A stretch of 64,000 nt of DNA from an uncultured Lachnospiraceae bacterium (GTDB taxonomy: Bacteria; Bacillota; Clostridia; Lachnospirales; Lachnospiraceae), in contig CAMWFQ010000005.1 of NCBI GenBank assembly GCA_947173495.1, forward strand, positions 1 through 64,000. Reading direction: 5' to 3'. This document shows, in pieces, positions 52,220 to 61,475 of this stretch; position 1 is the first letter of the stretch; each line of letters starts with the position of its first letter. A program made the translations under genes and the position numbers. The notes under the pieces were generated by a model, which did not search any database, had not been told where the DNA came from, and saw only the letters and a list, made by a program, of their open reading frames with translations.

Positions 52220-54223
52220 ATGAGCCAGACAAAAGTGACAAAGCCTGAAAGGAAAGGTTCAAGGCGGCGGGGGCTTGGGATCACGGTGAAATTAGTGGCG
52301 GCAGTTGTTGTAAGCGCGGTTATAGCTGTATCAGCCCTTCTGGCAGTAGTATATGACCGGATGTCACAGACACTGTTGGAGAAGAGCGAAGAAATACTGC
52401 ATACCACTACCGACAAGACACTTCAGGAGACAAAGGCGTGGATGAACAGAACGCTTACCATGTTGGAAACCCAGAGAGATACCATAGAGTATGAGGATAT
52501 GAAAGTGCCTGAAATGACAGAATATATCAGGCATACAGCCGGTCAGAACGACGCTTATCCGGCCGGGCTTTATGTAGCGCTGACGGACGGATCTCTGTAT
52601 CATGCTTCTTTCGTACCGGGGCCGGAGTTTAATGCGCTGGTAAAAAGCTGGTATCTGGATGGACTGGATTCGGAAGCGTTTATACTGGGAGATGTTTATT
52701 TTGATGAGGACAGTCAATCTTATGTGGTGGGCGCATCCGGCGTACTGAAGGACAGAAACGGTACGGTACGGGGTGTTGCGGCAGCGGATGTATATCTGGA
52801 TTCTATTTCCGATATTGTCAGCAATATTCAGATTGAGGATACGGGCGGCATTTTTCTGGTTGATACACGAACAGATACGATTATCGGACACAGGGACGAG
52901 GAGATTGTCGGACAAAAGCTGAGCGAAGCCGATGGAATGTATGCTTATGCAGAGGAGCAGATACAGGCCGGAAATATGGGGATTGGCCTGTATGAGGATA
53001 CTTACATTGAGATTGCCGAGGTTGAAGGAAGCAGCTGGATAGCGGTAGCTTATGTGTCCAGGGCAGAGGTGCTGGCGGAACTTTATGATCTGACACGTAT
53101 CATGGTGGGAGTATCGATTATAGCGGTGCTGTTTCTCACTGTTCTTGTCGTGATCCAGATCAGGAGAATCATCGGCAGGCCGGTAAAGGAACTGAGTAAG
53201 GCTGCGACTCTGATTGCAGAGGGGGAACTGAACCAGACCATTCGTTACAGTTCCAGAGACGAGCTGGGCGTTCTGGCAGATGACTTTAATCAGGTTACTA
53301 TGAGATTACGTGATTACATAAAATATATCAATGAAATTTCAGATACCCTGCGGGAGATAGCCAGGGGAAATCTGGCATATGAACTGAAGAGTGAATATGC
53401 CGGTGAATTTGCAAAGATTAAAGAATCTCTGGAAGCAATTTCGGTTGAACTTAATATTACTATGGGTCAGCTGCGCGCCTCTTCGAGAGATGTTGCCGCC
53501 GGTGCGGCTCAGATTTCTGACAGTGCGGTGAGTCTGTCCCAGGGATCCACAGAGCAGGCGGCGGAGGTGGATGCGCTGGCCGGACATATTGGAAAGGTGT
53601 CCGACAGTGTACAGAAGATTGCTCAGGGAGCACAGAGGGCCAGCGGAATTTCAAAAGAGGTCGGAAAAGGGCTTTTAGAGAGCAATACAAAGATGCAGAA
53701 TATGACCGAGGTGATGCAGAAGATCAGCGAAAAATCCAATGCAATTCATAAGATTGTAAAAACCATTGACGATATTGCATTCCAGACGAATATTCTTGCG
53801 CTGAATGCGGCAGTGGAAGCAGCCAGGGCAGGTGAGGCGGGAAAAGGTTTTGCAGTAGTGGCGGAGGAGGTCCGGACACTGGCAGGCAAGACCGCCGACG
53901 CCGCCAGGGAGACGACAGAACTCCTGGGAGAAACGATAGGCTCTATGGAAGAAGGGGTAAGCGCGGCCGACGATACAGCCGAATCTATGCTGACAGCAGC
54001 GAAGTTGGCGGAGGAAATGGACAGCCTGATAGGCGGAATCGCAGATTATACAGCGCAGCAGGCGACCGCAGCAGAAGAAATCAGCCATGGAATTGATCAG
54101 ATTGCGATTGTTGTCCAGAGCAATGTAAGTACAGCAGAATCCAGTGCCGCTGCCAGTGAGGAGCTGTCCGGCCAGGCCAATGCGCTGAAAGAACTGGTAT
54201 CAAGATTCCAGCTGAAGGCATGA
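52220..54223 (+). CDS. Methyl-accepting chemotaxis protein (dCACHE-type receptor)
   Basis: 667-residue transmembrane chemoreceptor: basic N-terminus, helix at about 22-46, periplasmic-type double CACHE ligand domain (about 50-285, with [19 protein letters not shown] and [20 protein letters not shown]), helix at about 292-313, HAMP (about 315-367), and the signalling hairpin with the conserved tip [40 protein letters not shown]. dCACHE domains often bind amino acids; its place between ilvC and leuC suggests, but does not show, an amino-acid ligand. No C-terminal pentapeptide tether. The start overlaps a 14-codon upstream frame (ATGA). Confidence 0.92.
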   Translation: MSQTKVTKPERKGSRRRGLGITVKLVAAVVVSAVIAVSALLAVVYDRMSQTLLEKSEEILHTTTDKTLQETKAWMNRTLTMLETQRDTIEYEDMKVPEMTEYIRHTAGQNDAYPAGLYVALTDGSLYHASFVPGPEFNALVKSWYLDGLDSEAFILGDVYFDEDSQSYVVGASGVLKDRNGTVRGVAAADVYLDSISDIVSNIQIEDTGGIFLVDTRTDTIIGHRDEEIVGQKLSEADGMYAYAEEQIQAGNMGIGLYEDTYIEIAEVEGSSWIAVAYVSRAEVLAELYDLTRIMVGVSIIAVLFLTVLVVIQIRRIIGRPVKELSKAATLIAEGELNQTIRYSSRDELGVLADDFNQVTMRLRDYIKYINEISDTLREIARGNLAYELKSEYAGEFAKIKESLEAISVELNITMGQLRASSRDVAAGAAQISDSAVSLSQGSTEQAAEVDALAGHIGKVSDSVQKIAQGAQRASGISKEVGKGLLESNTKMQNMTEVMQKISEKSNAIHKIVKTIDDIAFQTNILALNAAVEAARAGEAGKGFAVVAEEVRTLAGKTADAARETTELLGETIGSMEEGVSAADDTAESMLTAAKLAEEMDSLIGGIADYTAQQATAAEEISHGIDQIAIVVQSNVSTAESSAAASEELSGQANALKELVSRFQLKA

Positions 54224-54265
54224 GAACTGTGAATGTAAAAAGTGATAGCACATTCATAAATGGAG

Positions 54266-54298
54266 GAGGGAATGTCTCTTTGAGATATTCCTTCTTTT
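54266..54298 (+). terminator. Terminator after the chemoreceptor gene
   Basis: GAGGGAATGTCTC pairs with GAGATATTCCTTC (13 pairs including two G-U) around TTT, followed by TTTT. Confidence 0.85.
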
Positions 54299-54426
54299 GT
54301 TTGCTGGATGCCGGGAGGCTCAGGCGTTAACGAAGCATTCATGCGGCGCTCCACCATAAATGAAAGTCAGTGTTACGATTCATGGTCAATGTCAGTTTCA
54401 GAAGGATGATGTTAATTTATTACCGC

Positions 54427-54455
54427 TTCTCAAATTCTTTATTATATGTTAGAAT
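54427..54455 (+). promoter_or_regulatory. Possible promoter of leuCD
   Basis: TTCTCA at 54427-54432, 17-base spacer, TAGAAT at 54450-54455. The predicted leader to leuC is about 185 bases and contains element L2. The remainder of the 424-base gap holds the receptor's terminator and nothing else recognised. Confidence 0.5.
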
Positions 54456-54532
54456 CAAACAGAGCTTATACGAAAAGGGCGTCGGAAGGTTTTTGAGTAT
54501 CCGCCGCCGGAATATTTTTGCAGGAGGAGATA

Positions 54533-54645
54533 AGATTGAAAATTAAAATTTTCAATCGCGAGATTTGTGTCTGCGCGTTGCTTGTCACAAACTCGTTAAG
54601 CCATTCATGGCTTTGCGCAACAAAGCAGCGCAGAAATGGAGTAAA
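54533..54645 (+). promoter_or_regulatory. Leader element L2 before leuC
   Basis: GATTGAAAAT/ATTTTCAATC hairpin (54534-54557), P1 TTTGTG (54564-54569) with CACAAA (54586-54591), internal hairpin AAGCCAT/ATGGCTT (54598-54613). The P1-loop sequence TCTGCGC.TGCTT (54570-54583) pairs with AAGCA.GCGCAGA (54623-54634), directly before AATGGAG. An AGGAGG at 54522-54527 lies 8 bases before a TTG that would open a small leader frame, and is displaced 120 bases from the leuC ATG. Confidence 0.65.
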
Positions 54646-54647
54646 TT

Positions 54648-55910
54648 ATGGGAATGACAATGACCCAGAAAATACTGGCGGCACATGCAGGGCTTGCGTC
54701 TGTGGAAGCCGGACAGCTGATTGAGGCGGATTTGGATCTGGTTCTCGGAAATGATATTACAAGCCCGGTGGCGATCAAAGAAATGGAAAAAATGAAAGGA
54801 AAGGGTGTGTTTGATAAGGATAAGATCGCGCTTGTCCCGGATCATTTTGTGCCTAACAAAGATATTAAGTCCGCCGAGCATTGCAAGTGTCTGAGGGAGT
54901 TTGCACGCCGCAATGAGATTACCAATTATTTTGAAGTGGGTGAGATGGGAATTGAACATGCCCTGCTTCCCGAAAAAGGACTGACTGTGGCGGGAGATGT
55001 GGTGATTGGCGCAGATTCTCATACCTGTACCTATGGTGCGCTGGGGGCATTCTCGACAGGAGTGGGAAGTACGGATATGGCCGCCGGTATGGCTACCGGA
55101 AAGGCATGGTTTAAGGTTCCCGGAGCCATTCGGTTTCATCTGACGGGAAAACCTTCTAAATGGGTCAGCGGCAAAGATGTGATTCTGCATATTATCGGCA
55201 GGATCGGCGTGGACGGGGCTTTATATAAATCTATGGAATTTACCGGGGATGGCATACAGAATCTCTCTATGGATGACCGTTTTACCATAGCGAACATGGC
55301 CATCGAAGCGGGCGGAAAGAACGGCATTTTCCCGGTGGATGATCTGGCCGTTGCTTATATGAAGGAGCATTCAAAGAAAGAATTTAAAATTTATGAAGCG
55401 GATGAGGATGCAGTTTATGATGAAGAGTATACCATTGACTTAAGTAGTCTGCGGCCTACCATTGCATTTCCGCATCTTCCGGAGAATACCAAAACGATTG
55501 ATGAGATCAGAGAAGAAGTCCGGATCGACCAGGTAGTGATCGGCTCCTGCACCAACGGAAGGATGGATGATATGCGTATCGCTGCGGAGGTTTTGAAGGG
55601 ACGTCATGTAGCCGGAGGAATGCGCTGTATCGTGATTCCGGCAACCCAGGCTGTCTATATGCAGGCCATGGAAGAAGGACTTCTTAAGATCTTTATCGAG
55701 GCAGGCGCTGTGGTCAGCACGCCTACCTGTGGTCCCTGTCTGGGCGGATATATGGGAATATTAGCAGAGGGCGAGCGCTGCGTTTCAACGACAAACCGTA
55801 ATTTCGTGGGACGTATGGGCCATGTGGGTTCAGAGGTTTATCTGGCGAGCCCGGCAGTTGCGGCGGCAAGTGCTGTCACAGGCAGGATCTCCAGTCCGGA
55901 GCAGTTATAA
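54648..55910 (+). CDS. leuC: 3-isopropylmalate dehydratase large subunit
   Basis: Aconitase-family enzyme with a [4Fe-4S] cluster that isomerises 2- to 3-isopropylmalate in leucine synthesis. 420 residues, the shorter large-subunit type shared with archaea and Clostridia. Cluster cysteines are in [11 protein letters not shown] and [13 protein letters not shown]; other signatures are [24 protein letters not shown] and [24 protein letters not shown]. Translation starts at 54648 using GGAG supplied by element L2. leuD follows after 148 bases, most of them element L3. Confidence 0.94.
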   Translation: MGMTMTQKILAAHAGLASVEAGQLIEADLDLVLGNDITSPVAIKEMEKMKGKGVFDKDKIALVPDHFVPNKDIKSAEHCKCLREFARRNEITNYFEVGEMGIEHALLPEKGLTVAGDVVIGADSHTCTYGALGAFSTGVGSTDMAAGMATGKAWFKVPGAIRFHLTGKPSKWVSGKDVILHIIGRIGVDGALYKSMEFTGDGIQNLSMDDRFTIANMAIEAGGKNGIFPVDDLAVAYMKEHSKKEFKIYEADEDAVYDEEYTIDLSSLRPTIAFPHLPENTKTIDEIREEVRIDQVVIGSCTNGRMDDMRIAAEVLKGRHVAGGMRCIVIPATQAVYMQAMEEGLLKIFIEAGAVVSTPTCGPCLGGYMGILAEGERCVSTTNRNFVGRMGHVGSEVYLASPAVAAASAVTGRISSPEQL

Positions 55911-55926
55911 ACATTCAGGAGGTAAA

Positions 55927-56056
55927 AGATTGAAAATTAAAATTTTCAATCGCGAGATTTGTGTCTGCGCGTTGCTTGACACAAACTTGTTAAGCTATTA
56001 TATGCTTTAGTCATATAATGGTTTTGCGCAATAAAGCAGCGCAGAAATGGAGTAAA
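55927..56056 (+). promoter_or_regulatory. Leader element L3 between leuC and leuD
   Basis: Third copy, with the best P1: TTTGTGTC (55958-55965) and GACACAAA (55978-55985), whose 12-base loop TGCGCGTTGCTT pairs with AAGCAGCGCA (56034-56043) just before GAAATGGAG. The internal hairpin is longer than in L2 (AAGCTATTATATG with CATATAATGGTTT, including G-U pairs). AGGAGG at 55917-55922 lies 7 bases before a TTG (55930) that opens a 26-codon frame containing five Leu codons and ending at 56010; it is displaced about 135 bases from the leuD ATG. Confidence 0.65.
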
Positions 56057-56058
56057 TT

Positions 56059-56547
56059 ATGAAAGCGGCAAAAGGGATTGTTTTTAAATACGGCGATAAT
56101 GTTGACACGGATGTAATCATTCCTGCAAGATATCTGAATTCGTCCGATCCGGCGGAGCTGGCATCTCACTGTATGGAGGATATTGACAGGGACTTTATTC
56201 ACAATGTCAGAAAGGGAGATATTATGGTGGCTGACAAAAATTTCGGGTGCGGTTCCTCCAGAGAGCATGCACCCATAGCCATCAAGGCGGCAGGGATAAG
56301 CTGCGTCATTGCAGAAACCTTTGCCAGGATCTTTTACAGAAATGCCATCAACATCGGACTGCCCATTATTGAATGCCCGGAGGCATCCAGAGGGATCGAG
56401 GCAGGAGACGAGGTGGAGGTCGATTTTGATTCCGGTATGATCTATAATCTGTCAAAAGGTACAGAGTTTAAAGGACAGGCGTTTCCTGAATTTATGCAGA
56501 AGATTATTGATGCCGAGGGGCTGGTCAATTATATTAATCAGAAATAA
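56059..56547 (+). CDS. leuD: 3-isopropylmalate dehydratase small subunit
   Basis: Swivel-domain partner of LeuC, 162 residues. Motifs are [64 protein letters not shown] and a short C-terminus typical of the two-subunit enzyme. The ATG uses GGAG supplied by element L3. leuB is not adjacent; an unrelated gene follows. Confidence 0.95.
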   Translation: MKAAKGIVFKYGDNVDTDVIIPARYLNSSDPAELASHCMEDIDRDFIHNVRKGDIMVADKNFGCGSSREHAPIAIKAAGISCVIAETFARIFYRNAINIGLPIIECPEASRGIEAGDEVEVDFDSGMIYNLSKGTEFKGQAFPEFMQKIIDAEGLVNYINQK

Positions 56548-56689
56548 AAGTTCTTTCCTTTCATAGAAAAATGTAGTAAAATATCAAAAGTGCATTCACA
56601 GAACAGACACATTTTTCTGATAGGATATGTTTTGGGAAAATGCCTTTGAAGAAAATACAAGTGATTTTATGCAAGGAGGAGCTTGATTG

Positions 56690-57943
56690 ATGGCACAGCT
56701 GAAAAATGGGAAAAACGGACCTGAAGCGGAAAAGGAGCAGAAGGTTCAGACGAAATACGATCTTAAGATGGAGAGGAGAAAGCAGCAAAAGCTGAAAGAG
56801 GCAAGACAGGATAAGATAATCCGTATCGTTGCCGGTACAGTGGGAGCCGTACTTGTCGCGGCAGTGGTACTTTCGGTTGCGGCCTCTTTGATCAGAAAGA
56901 ATAATGTTCTGCGCGGAACCTATGTAAAAGCAGGCGATCATGAACTTACAGAGCTGGAATATGATTACTATTACCATTCATCGGTAAATAATTATATTAT
57001 GTCTTATTCTTCCATTCTGCCTTATATGGGACTGGATACTTCTGTTGCTTTTGATCAACAGCAGTACACAGAAGATCTTACCTGGAAAGATATGTTTGAT
57101 GAAATGACAATGGAGCAGGTCAGGCAGACAAAGGCCCTTGTAGACGATGCGGAGAAGGCAGGATATGTCTATGATCCCACCCCGGAATATGCGCAGTACC
57201 AGGAAGAGCTGAAAGAATATGCGGCTTCTGAAGGCATCACTGTTAAAGAGTATTACAAAGAGAGCTTTGGTCCCTATGCCACAGAGAAAAATATAGAGCC
57301 TCTGGTCAGGGAAGGAATGCTTGCCAATGCCTACTATAATGAAATGCTTGTAAAGAATGCGCCCTCTGAGGAAGAGGTAAAGGCTTATTATGAGGAGAAC
57401 AAGCAGAGCTATGACAGGGTAGATTACCATAGTTTTGCTTTTGATGCCGAACTGGAGGAGGATGCGGACGAGGAAGCAATAAACACCGCCATGAAGGAGA
57501 TTCAAAATAAGGCGCAGGCCATGATGGAAGCACGTCAGGCAGGAGAGGATTTTGAAGCTCTTTGTATTGAGAATGCATCTGAAGAGGATAAGGCTGATTA
57601 TGAAGATGAACAGACGGAACGCTCTTTAAGTGAAGGGAGGACTTATGCGGGAACTGCAGCCGTTTTGTCAGACTGGCTGTTTGCAGATGAGCGTAAGGAA
57701 GGAGATATTGCCGTTTTGGAGGACGAGGTCAGCCACAGATACTATGTGGTGGAATTTTCCAGGCGGTATTTTGACGAGGCTGATAATGAAACGATCTCAA
57801 GTACGATTGCAAGCCAGAGAACATCTGATTATGTAGCCGGACTTGTAGAAAATTATCAGGTAGTGGATATCAAAGGGAATCTTAAGTATCTCACAGTTGA
57901 CAGAAGCGAATCTGAGGATACAGAAGAAGAGAATGCAGAATAA
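56690..57943 (+). CDS. Membrane-anchored SurA/PpiC-like protein
   Basis: 417 residues: basic coiled-coil cytoplasmic N-terminus (about 1-45), one membrane helix (about 46-70, IVAGTVGAVLVAAVVLSVAASLI), then a SurA_N-like chaperone region (about 80-215) and a parvulin-like region (about 225-385: VKAYYEENKQSYDRVDYHSFAF, ADWLFADERKEGDIAVLEDEVSHRYYVVEFSRRY). The parvulin part lacks obvious catalytic residues, so it may be a foldase-like chaperone without isomerase activity (PrsA-like). ATG at 56690 with AAGGAGGAG 8 bases upstream. Confidence 0.75.
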   Translation: MAQLKNGKNGPEAEKEQKVQTKYDLKMERRKQQKLKEARQDKIIRIVAGTVGAVLVAAVVLSVAASLIRKNNVLRGTYVKAGDHELTELEYDYYYHSSVNNYIMSYSSILPYMGLDTSVAFDQQQYTEDLTWKDMFDEMTMEQVRQTKALVDDAEKAGYVYDPTPEYAQYQEELKEYAASEGITVKEYYKESFGPYATEKNIEPLVREGMLANAYYNEMLVKNAPSEEEVKAYYEENKQSYDRVDYHSFAFDAELEEDADEEAINTAMKEIQNKAQAMMEARQAGEDFEALCIENASEEDKADYEDEQTERSLSEGRTYAGTAAVLSDWLFADERKEGDIAVLEDEVSHRYYVVEFSRRYFDEADNETISSTIASQRTSDYVAGLVENYQVVDIKGNLKYLTVDRSESEDTEEENAE

Positions 57944-57993
57944 ATAACAGAAGCAGACGCCGTTACGTTTCGCGGGCCGGCCGATTGTAAGAA

Positions 57994-58016
57994 AAGGACT
58001 CCGTTTCGGAGTCCTT
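57994..58016. terminator. Hairpin between converging genes
   Basis: AAGGACTCCG pairs with CGGAGTCCTT around TTT. The T-run is on the minus-strand side, so it mainly ends the phosphatase gene. Confidence 0.8.
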
Positions 58017-58020
58017 GTGC

Positions 58021-58803
58021 TTATCCCTGAAATGCTTCTGTGAAGGAACCGGCGGAGGAAATCGCCTCTCCGGCGGAGAGAAGGTGATTGACATCTCCAA
58101 TTGCCTGTGCCCGGAAGTAGGCTTCATTGCTCCAGCGCTCTTCACTCGAAAGGATTGTGAGAGAAGATGTGGGAAGGAAGATGCCATGGACCAGCAGTGG
58201 GAAAGGGATATTCAGTAAATGGGAGAGAACCACGCAGGTAATGCCAAGATGGCAGAAGATGACAATTACCGGCTCTTCTTTGTTTTCGGGAAGCTCCAGT
58301 ACTTCCACATCATCCGGTGCGACTGTCCTGGGAATAAACCGTTCCGGTGCGTCCGGCATACGGTAAAAATGATGTTCCCGTACATAGCCATAGGAAGCCA
58401 AAAGAGCGTCCATGCTGGTACATACCTGTTTGAACTGAGTTGCAATCTGGGGATTTTGCTTCATTACATCAGCCTGTATCCAGTGTTCTGCATCCATCAT
58501 AAGAGGATCGCTGCTCCAGAAAGAGGGAACAAAATCCCAGGGAATTTTGTGTCTGCCTGTGATCGGATCGTCGATCAGATAAGTAAATTCCTGCATCCAG
58601 TCAAGCGTAACAGCCTGCCGGTGCAGTTTTTCCAGGGTGGGAGAAGCAGTGTCACGGGCACGTCCCAAAGGAGAGCAATAAAATTCCGTGACATTCCATT
58701 TGCTGATGCGTTCTGCCAGAAGCCGGGCTTCACGCCAGCCTTTTTCTGTTAACGAGTCATGTGCATAGTCTGGTTCGCCGTGTCGAACAAATATGATTCT
58801 CAT
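58021..58803 (-). CDS. Histidine phosphatase family protein
   Basis: 260-residue member of the phosphoglycerate-mutase-like superfamily. The phosphohistidine motif is IIFVRHGEPDY at the N-terminus, followed by LTEKGWREA, YCSPLGRARDTASPT, and a second histidine in IVIFCHLGITCVVLSHL. Relatives include CobC- and broad-specificity phosphatases; the substrate is unknown. Convergent with the SurA-like gene. Ribosome binding site GAAAGGAAC. Confidence 0.85.
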   Translation of the reverse strand: MRIIFVRHGEPDYAHDSLTEKGWREARLLAERISKWNVTEFYCSPLGRARDTASPTLEKLHRQAVTLDWMQEFTYLIDDPITGRHKIPWDFVPSFWSSDPLMMDAEHWIQADVMKQNPQIATQFKQVCTSMDALLASYGYVREHHFYRMPDAPERFIPRTVAPDDVEVLELPENKEEPVIVIFCHLGITCVVLSHLLNIPFPLLVHGIFLPTSSLTILSSEERWSNEAYFRAQAIGDVNHLLSAGEAISSAGSFTEAFQG

Positions 58804-58895
58804 TGCATTGTTCCTTTCATAATTGATATGAATTACAGTTTACCATAAAAATGCAGTATTTGTCATCAGAAGCAGGATGAGGAATCAGGTATTTT

Positions 58896-59279
58896 ATGAG
58901 CAGGTTAAAGAAAGATATGATCCTTGTAGGCGGAATTCTTTTTACAGCATTTCTATTATGGCTGATCCCGGTTCTGGCGAATCCTTTTTGGGACAGGGAA
59001 AGCGGATGGGTGAGAGTGCTCCAGGAAGGAAAAGAGACGGGAAGATATTCCATGGACAGGGATAAAACGATCAGAATTTTATATGGAGAAAAAAATTATA
59101 ATCTGGTGTCTATTCATGATGGGCAGGTATCTGTCCTGGAGGCGGATTGTCCCGATGGTCTCTGCATCAGCCAGAAAGAGATTTCCAGAAACGGGGAGAG
59201 TATTATCTGTCTTCCTCACAGGCTGGTACTTCAGATAAGTTCGGGAAGGGAAGGGGAAACGGATGCAGTTGCCTACTAG
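58896..59279 (+). CDS. NusG domain II-containing protein
   Basis: 127 residues: membrane helix (about 8-27) and an extracytoplasmic NusG_II-type beta domain (TIRILYGEKNYNLVSIHDGQVSVLEADCPDGLCISQKEIS...SIICLPHRLVLQIS), with two conserved cysteines (CPDGLC) and a third in ICLPH. This family is typically encoded with Gx-type membrane proteins and often near Rnf or ApbE genes in Clostridia. It overlaps the next gene by 17 bases. Confidence 0.85.
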   Translation: MSRLKKDMILVGGILFTAFLLWLIPVLANPFWDRESGWVRVLQEGKETGRYSMDRDKTIRILYGEKNYNLVSIHDGQVSVLEADCPDGLCISQKEISRNGESIICLPHRLVLQISSGREGETDAVAY

Positions 59280-59787
59280 AGAAAAAAGGTATCGGCCGGC
59301 TTATATGGGGCTTTTGCTGGCTTTTGCACTTATTCTGTCTTATGTTGAATCCCTGCTTCCTTTGCAGACAGGAATTCCGGGAGCAAAGCTGGGACTCGCC
59401 AATCTGGCAGTGATTCTGTGCCTGTATCTGCTGGGCTGGAGAGAGGCAGTTCTTTTGACTACCCTCAAAGCACTTCTTGCGGGTTTTTTGTTTGGAAATC
59501 TTCTCATGATTGCTTATTCTCTTGCCGGAGCCTGGACAAGCGTTCTTGTCATGATTCTCCTGAAAAAAACAGAGTGGTTCCATATACCGGTGGTGAGCGG
59601 AGCAGGGGGTGTTGCTCATAATATGGGGCAGCTTATTGTGGCCGTCTTCACAGTAAATACATATGGCGTTTTTTATTATATGCCCGTGTTGACCCTAACA
59701 GGATTATTGACCGGACTGGTAAACGGGTTTGCGGCGGCGTTGTTGCTGCCTTATATAAAAAAAATAATGGCGAAGGGGAGAAGTTAA
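59263..59787 (+). CDS. Gx transporter / heptaprenyl diphosphate synthase component I-like membrane protein
   Basis: 174-residue membrane protein with five to six helices of the Hpre_diP_synt_I family (LLAFALILSYVESLLPLQTGIPGAKLGLANLAVILCLYLLG, GGVAHNMGQLIVAVF, LTGLVNGFAAALLLPYI). The annotation as a prenyl synthase component is historical; the fold resembles ECF-type substrate-binding subunits. Cotranslated with the NusG_II gene and directly abutting ruvA (stop then ATG). The pair is generally thought to serve flavin or quinone-related transport, which is unproven. Confidence 0.8.
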   Translation: MQLPTREKRYRPAYMGLLLAFALILSYVESLLPLQTGIPGAKLGLANLAVILCLYLLGWREAVLLTTLKALLAGFLFGNLLMIAYSLAGAWTSVLVMILLKKTEWFHIPVVSGAGGVAHNMGQLIVAVFTVNTYGVFYYMPVLTLTGLLTGLVNGFAAALLLPYIKKIMAKGRS

Positions 59788-60384
59788 ATGATTGGTTTTG
59801 TGAAAGGGAAAATAGATGATATAACAGAAGAAAATGTGGTAGTGGATGTGGGAGGAATAGGAATCAATGTGAAAATTTCCACGAAAACAGCGGCTCTCCT
59901 TCCTGGAACTGATCAGGAGATCAAGCTTTATACCTATACCTGTGTGAGAGAGGATCTGATGAACCTGTACGGATTTTTGACACGGGACGATCTGGAGATA
60001 TTCAAAAAATTGATTACAGTAAATGGGGTCGGGCCTAAAGGGGGTCTTGCGATCCTTTCTGTCATGAGCGCAGACGATCTTCGCTTTGCCATTATTTCAG
60101 GAGATGCGGCTGCTCTTTCCAGAGCCCCCGGTATTGGAAAAAGAACGGCGGAAAGGCTGATTCTGGATTTAAAGGATAAGATTTCGCTGGAAGATACTCT
60201 GATTCGTAAAGAAATGCAGCAGGAAGAGCCGGGGATGGATCAGGCAAGAAAGGAAGCTGTGGAAGCGCTTACCGCGCTGGGATATTCTGCATCGGATGCT
60301 CTCCGCGCTGTGAAGGAGGTTTCGCCGGATGCGGAAAAAGATGTGGAAAAGATACTGAAACTTGCCCTCAAAAATATGTTTTAA
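59788..60384 (+). CDS. ruvA: Holliday junction branch migration protein RuvA
   Basis: Tetrameric DNA-binding subunit that loads RuvB on Holliday junctions. 198 residues with OB fold ([28 protein letters not shown]), helix-hairpin-helix pairs ([17 protein letters not shown] and [23 protein letters not shown]) and the C-terminal domain III that binds RuvB ([27 protein letters not shown]). It starts right after the stop of the Gx gene and is followed by ruvB after 44 bases. Confidence 0.96.
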   Translation: MIGFVKGKIDDITEENVVVDVGGIGINVKISTKTAALLPGTDQEIKLYTYTCVREDLMNLYGFLTRDDLEIFKKLITVNGVGPKGGLAILSVMSADDLRFAIISGDAAALSRAPGIGKRTAERLILDLKDKISLEDTLIRKEMQQEEPGMDQARKEAVEALTALGYSASDALRAVKEVSPDAEKDVEKILKLALKNMF

Positions 60385-60428
60385 AAAGTTGGATCAGGCT
60401 GAAACTGAATGTCAGCAGGGAGCAGAAG

Positions 60429-61427
60429 ATGGCTAAAAGAATGATTGAAACAGATTTACAGGAAGAGGATTTAAAAGTAGAGGGGTCTTTGCGTCCCCGA
60501 AGGCTTGATGACTATATCGGTCAAACCAAAATCAAAGAGAGCCTTAAAATTTATATTGAAGCGGCAAAGCAAAGAAAGGATTCCCTGGATCATGTTCTCT
60601 TCTATGGGCCTCCTGGTTTGGGGAAAACAACGCTGGCAGGAATCATTGCCAATGAGATGGGAGTGAATGTGAAGATCACCAGCGGACCGGCTATCGAGAA
60701 GCCGGGAGAGATGGCGGCGATTCTTAATAATCTGCAGGAGGGAGATCTGTTGTTTGTGGATGAAATCCACAGGCTGAACCGCCAGGTCGAAGAAGTACTG
60801 TATCCGGCCATGGAGGATTTTGCAATCGATATTATGCTGGGCAAGGGACCCACTGCCAGGTCAATCCGGCTGGATCTTCCGCGCTTTACTCTTGTTGGCG
60901 CAACTACAAGAGCCGGACTTTTATCGGCGCCGTTAAGAGACCGGTTCGGGATTATCCATCGTCTTGAGTTTTATTCGGCCGAGGAACTGCAGATGATCAT
61001 CATGCATTCCGCCAGGGTTTTGGAAGCGGAAGTGGCGTTGGCAGGTGCTATGGAGATGGCCAGGCGAAGCCGGGGCACCCCGCGCCTTGCTAACAGAATC
61101 CTGAAGAGGGTGAGGGATTATGCCCAGGTAAAGCATGATGGCGTTATTACGGAGGAAGTTGCAATGACGGCTCTGGATCTTATGGATGTGGACCGGATGG
61201 GACTGGACCACATTGACAGAAATATTCTTCTGACCATGATCCATAAGTTTGCAGGAGGCCCGGTGGGGCTGGATACCCTTGCAGCTTCTATTGGAGAAGA
61301 TTCCGGCACCATTGAGGAGGTTTATGAACCGTACCTTCTGAAGAACGGATTTATCAACCGGACGCCCCGTGGGCGTGTGGTCACAGAGCAGGCATACCAT
61401 CATTTAGGACTTGAAATTCCGGAATAA
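60429..61427 (+). CDS. ruvB: Holliday junction helicase RuvB
   Basis: AAA+ hexameric motor driving branch migration. 332 residues: Walker [10 protein letters not shown], Walker [10 protein letters not shown], sensor 1 [18 protein letters not shown] with the arginine finger, and a winged-helix C-terminal domain ending in [27 protein letters not shown]. Ribosome binding site AGGGAGCAG. The zapA promoter lies across its stop codon. Confidence 0.97.
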   Translation: MAKRMIETDLQEEDLKVEGSLRPRRLDDYIGQTKIKESLKIYIEAAKQRKDSLDHVLFYGPPGLGKTTLAGIIANEMGVNVKITSGPAIEKPGEMAAILNNLQEGDLLFVDEIHRLNRQVEEVLYPAMEDFAIDIMLGKGPTARSIRLDLPRFTLVGATTRAGLLSAPLRDRFGIIHRLEFYSAEELQMIIMHSARVLEAEVALAGAMEMARRSRGTPRLANRILKRVRDYAQVKHDGVITEEVAMTALDLMDVDRMGLDHIDRNILLTMIHKFAGGPVGLDTLAASIGEDSGTIEEVYEPYLLKNGFINRTPRGRVVTEQAYHHLGLEIPE

Positions 61428-61439
61428 TCTGAGTATAAT
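61411..61439 (+). promoter_or_regulatory. Promoter of zapA
   Basis: TTGAAA at 61411-61416, 17-base spacer, consensus TATAAT at 61434-61439, overlapping the end of ruvB. Confidence 0.75.
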
Positions 61440-61475
61440 AAAACTGTATAACTTTAATTATGAAGGGGCAGCGGA

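Noticed and set aside
55930-56010. Annotating the small L-element frames as confirmed leader-peptide genes
   Set aside because: Differences between copies preserve base pairing instead of residues, so they are described as possible frames only.
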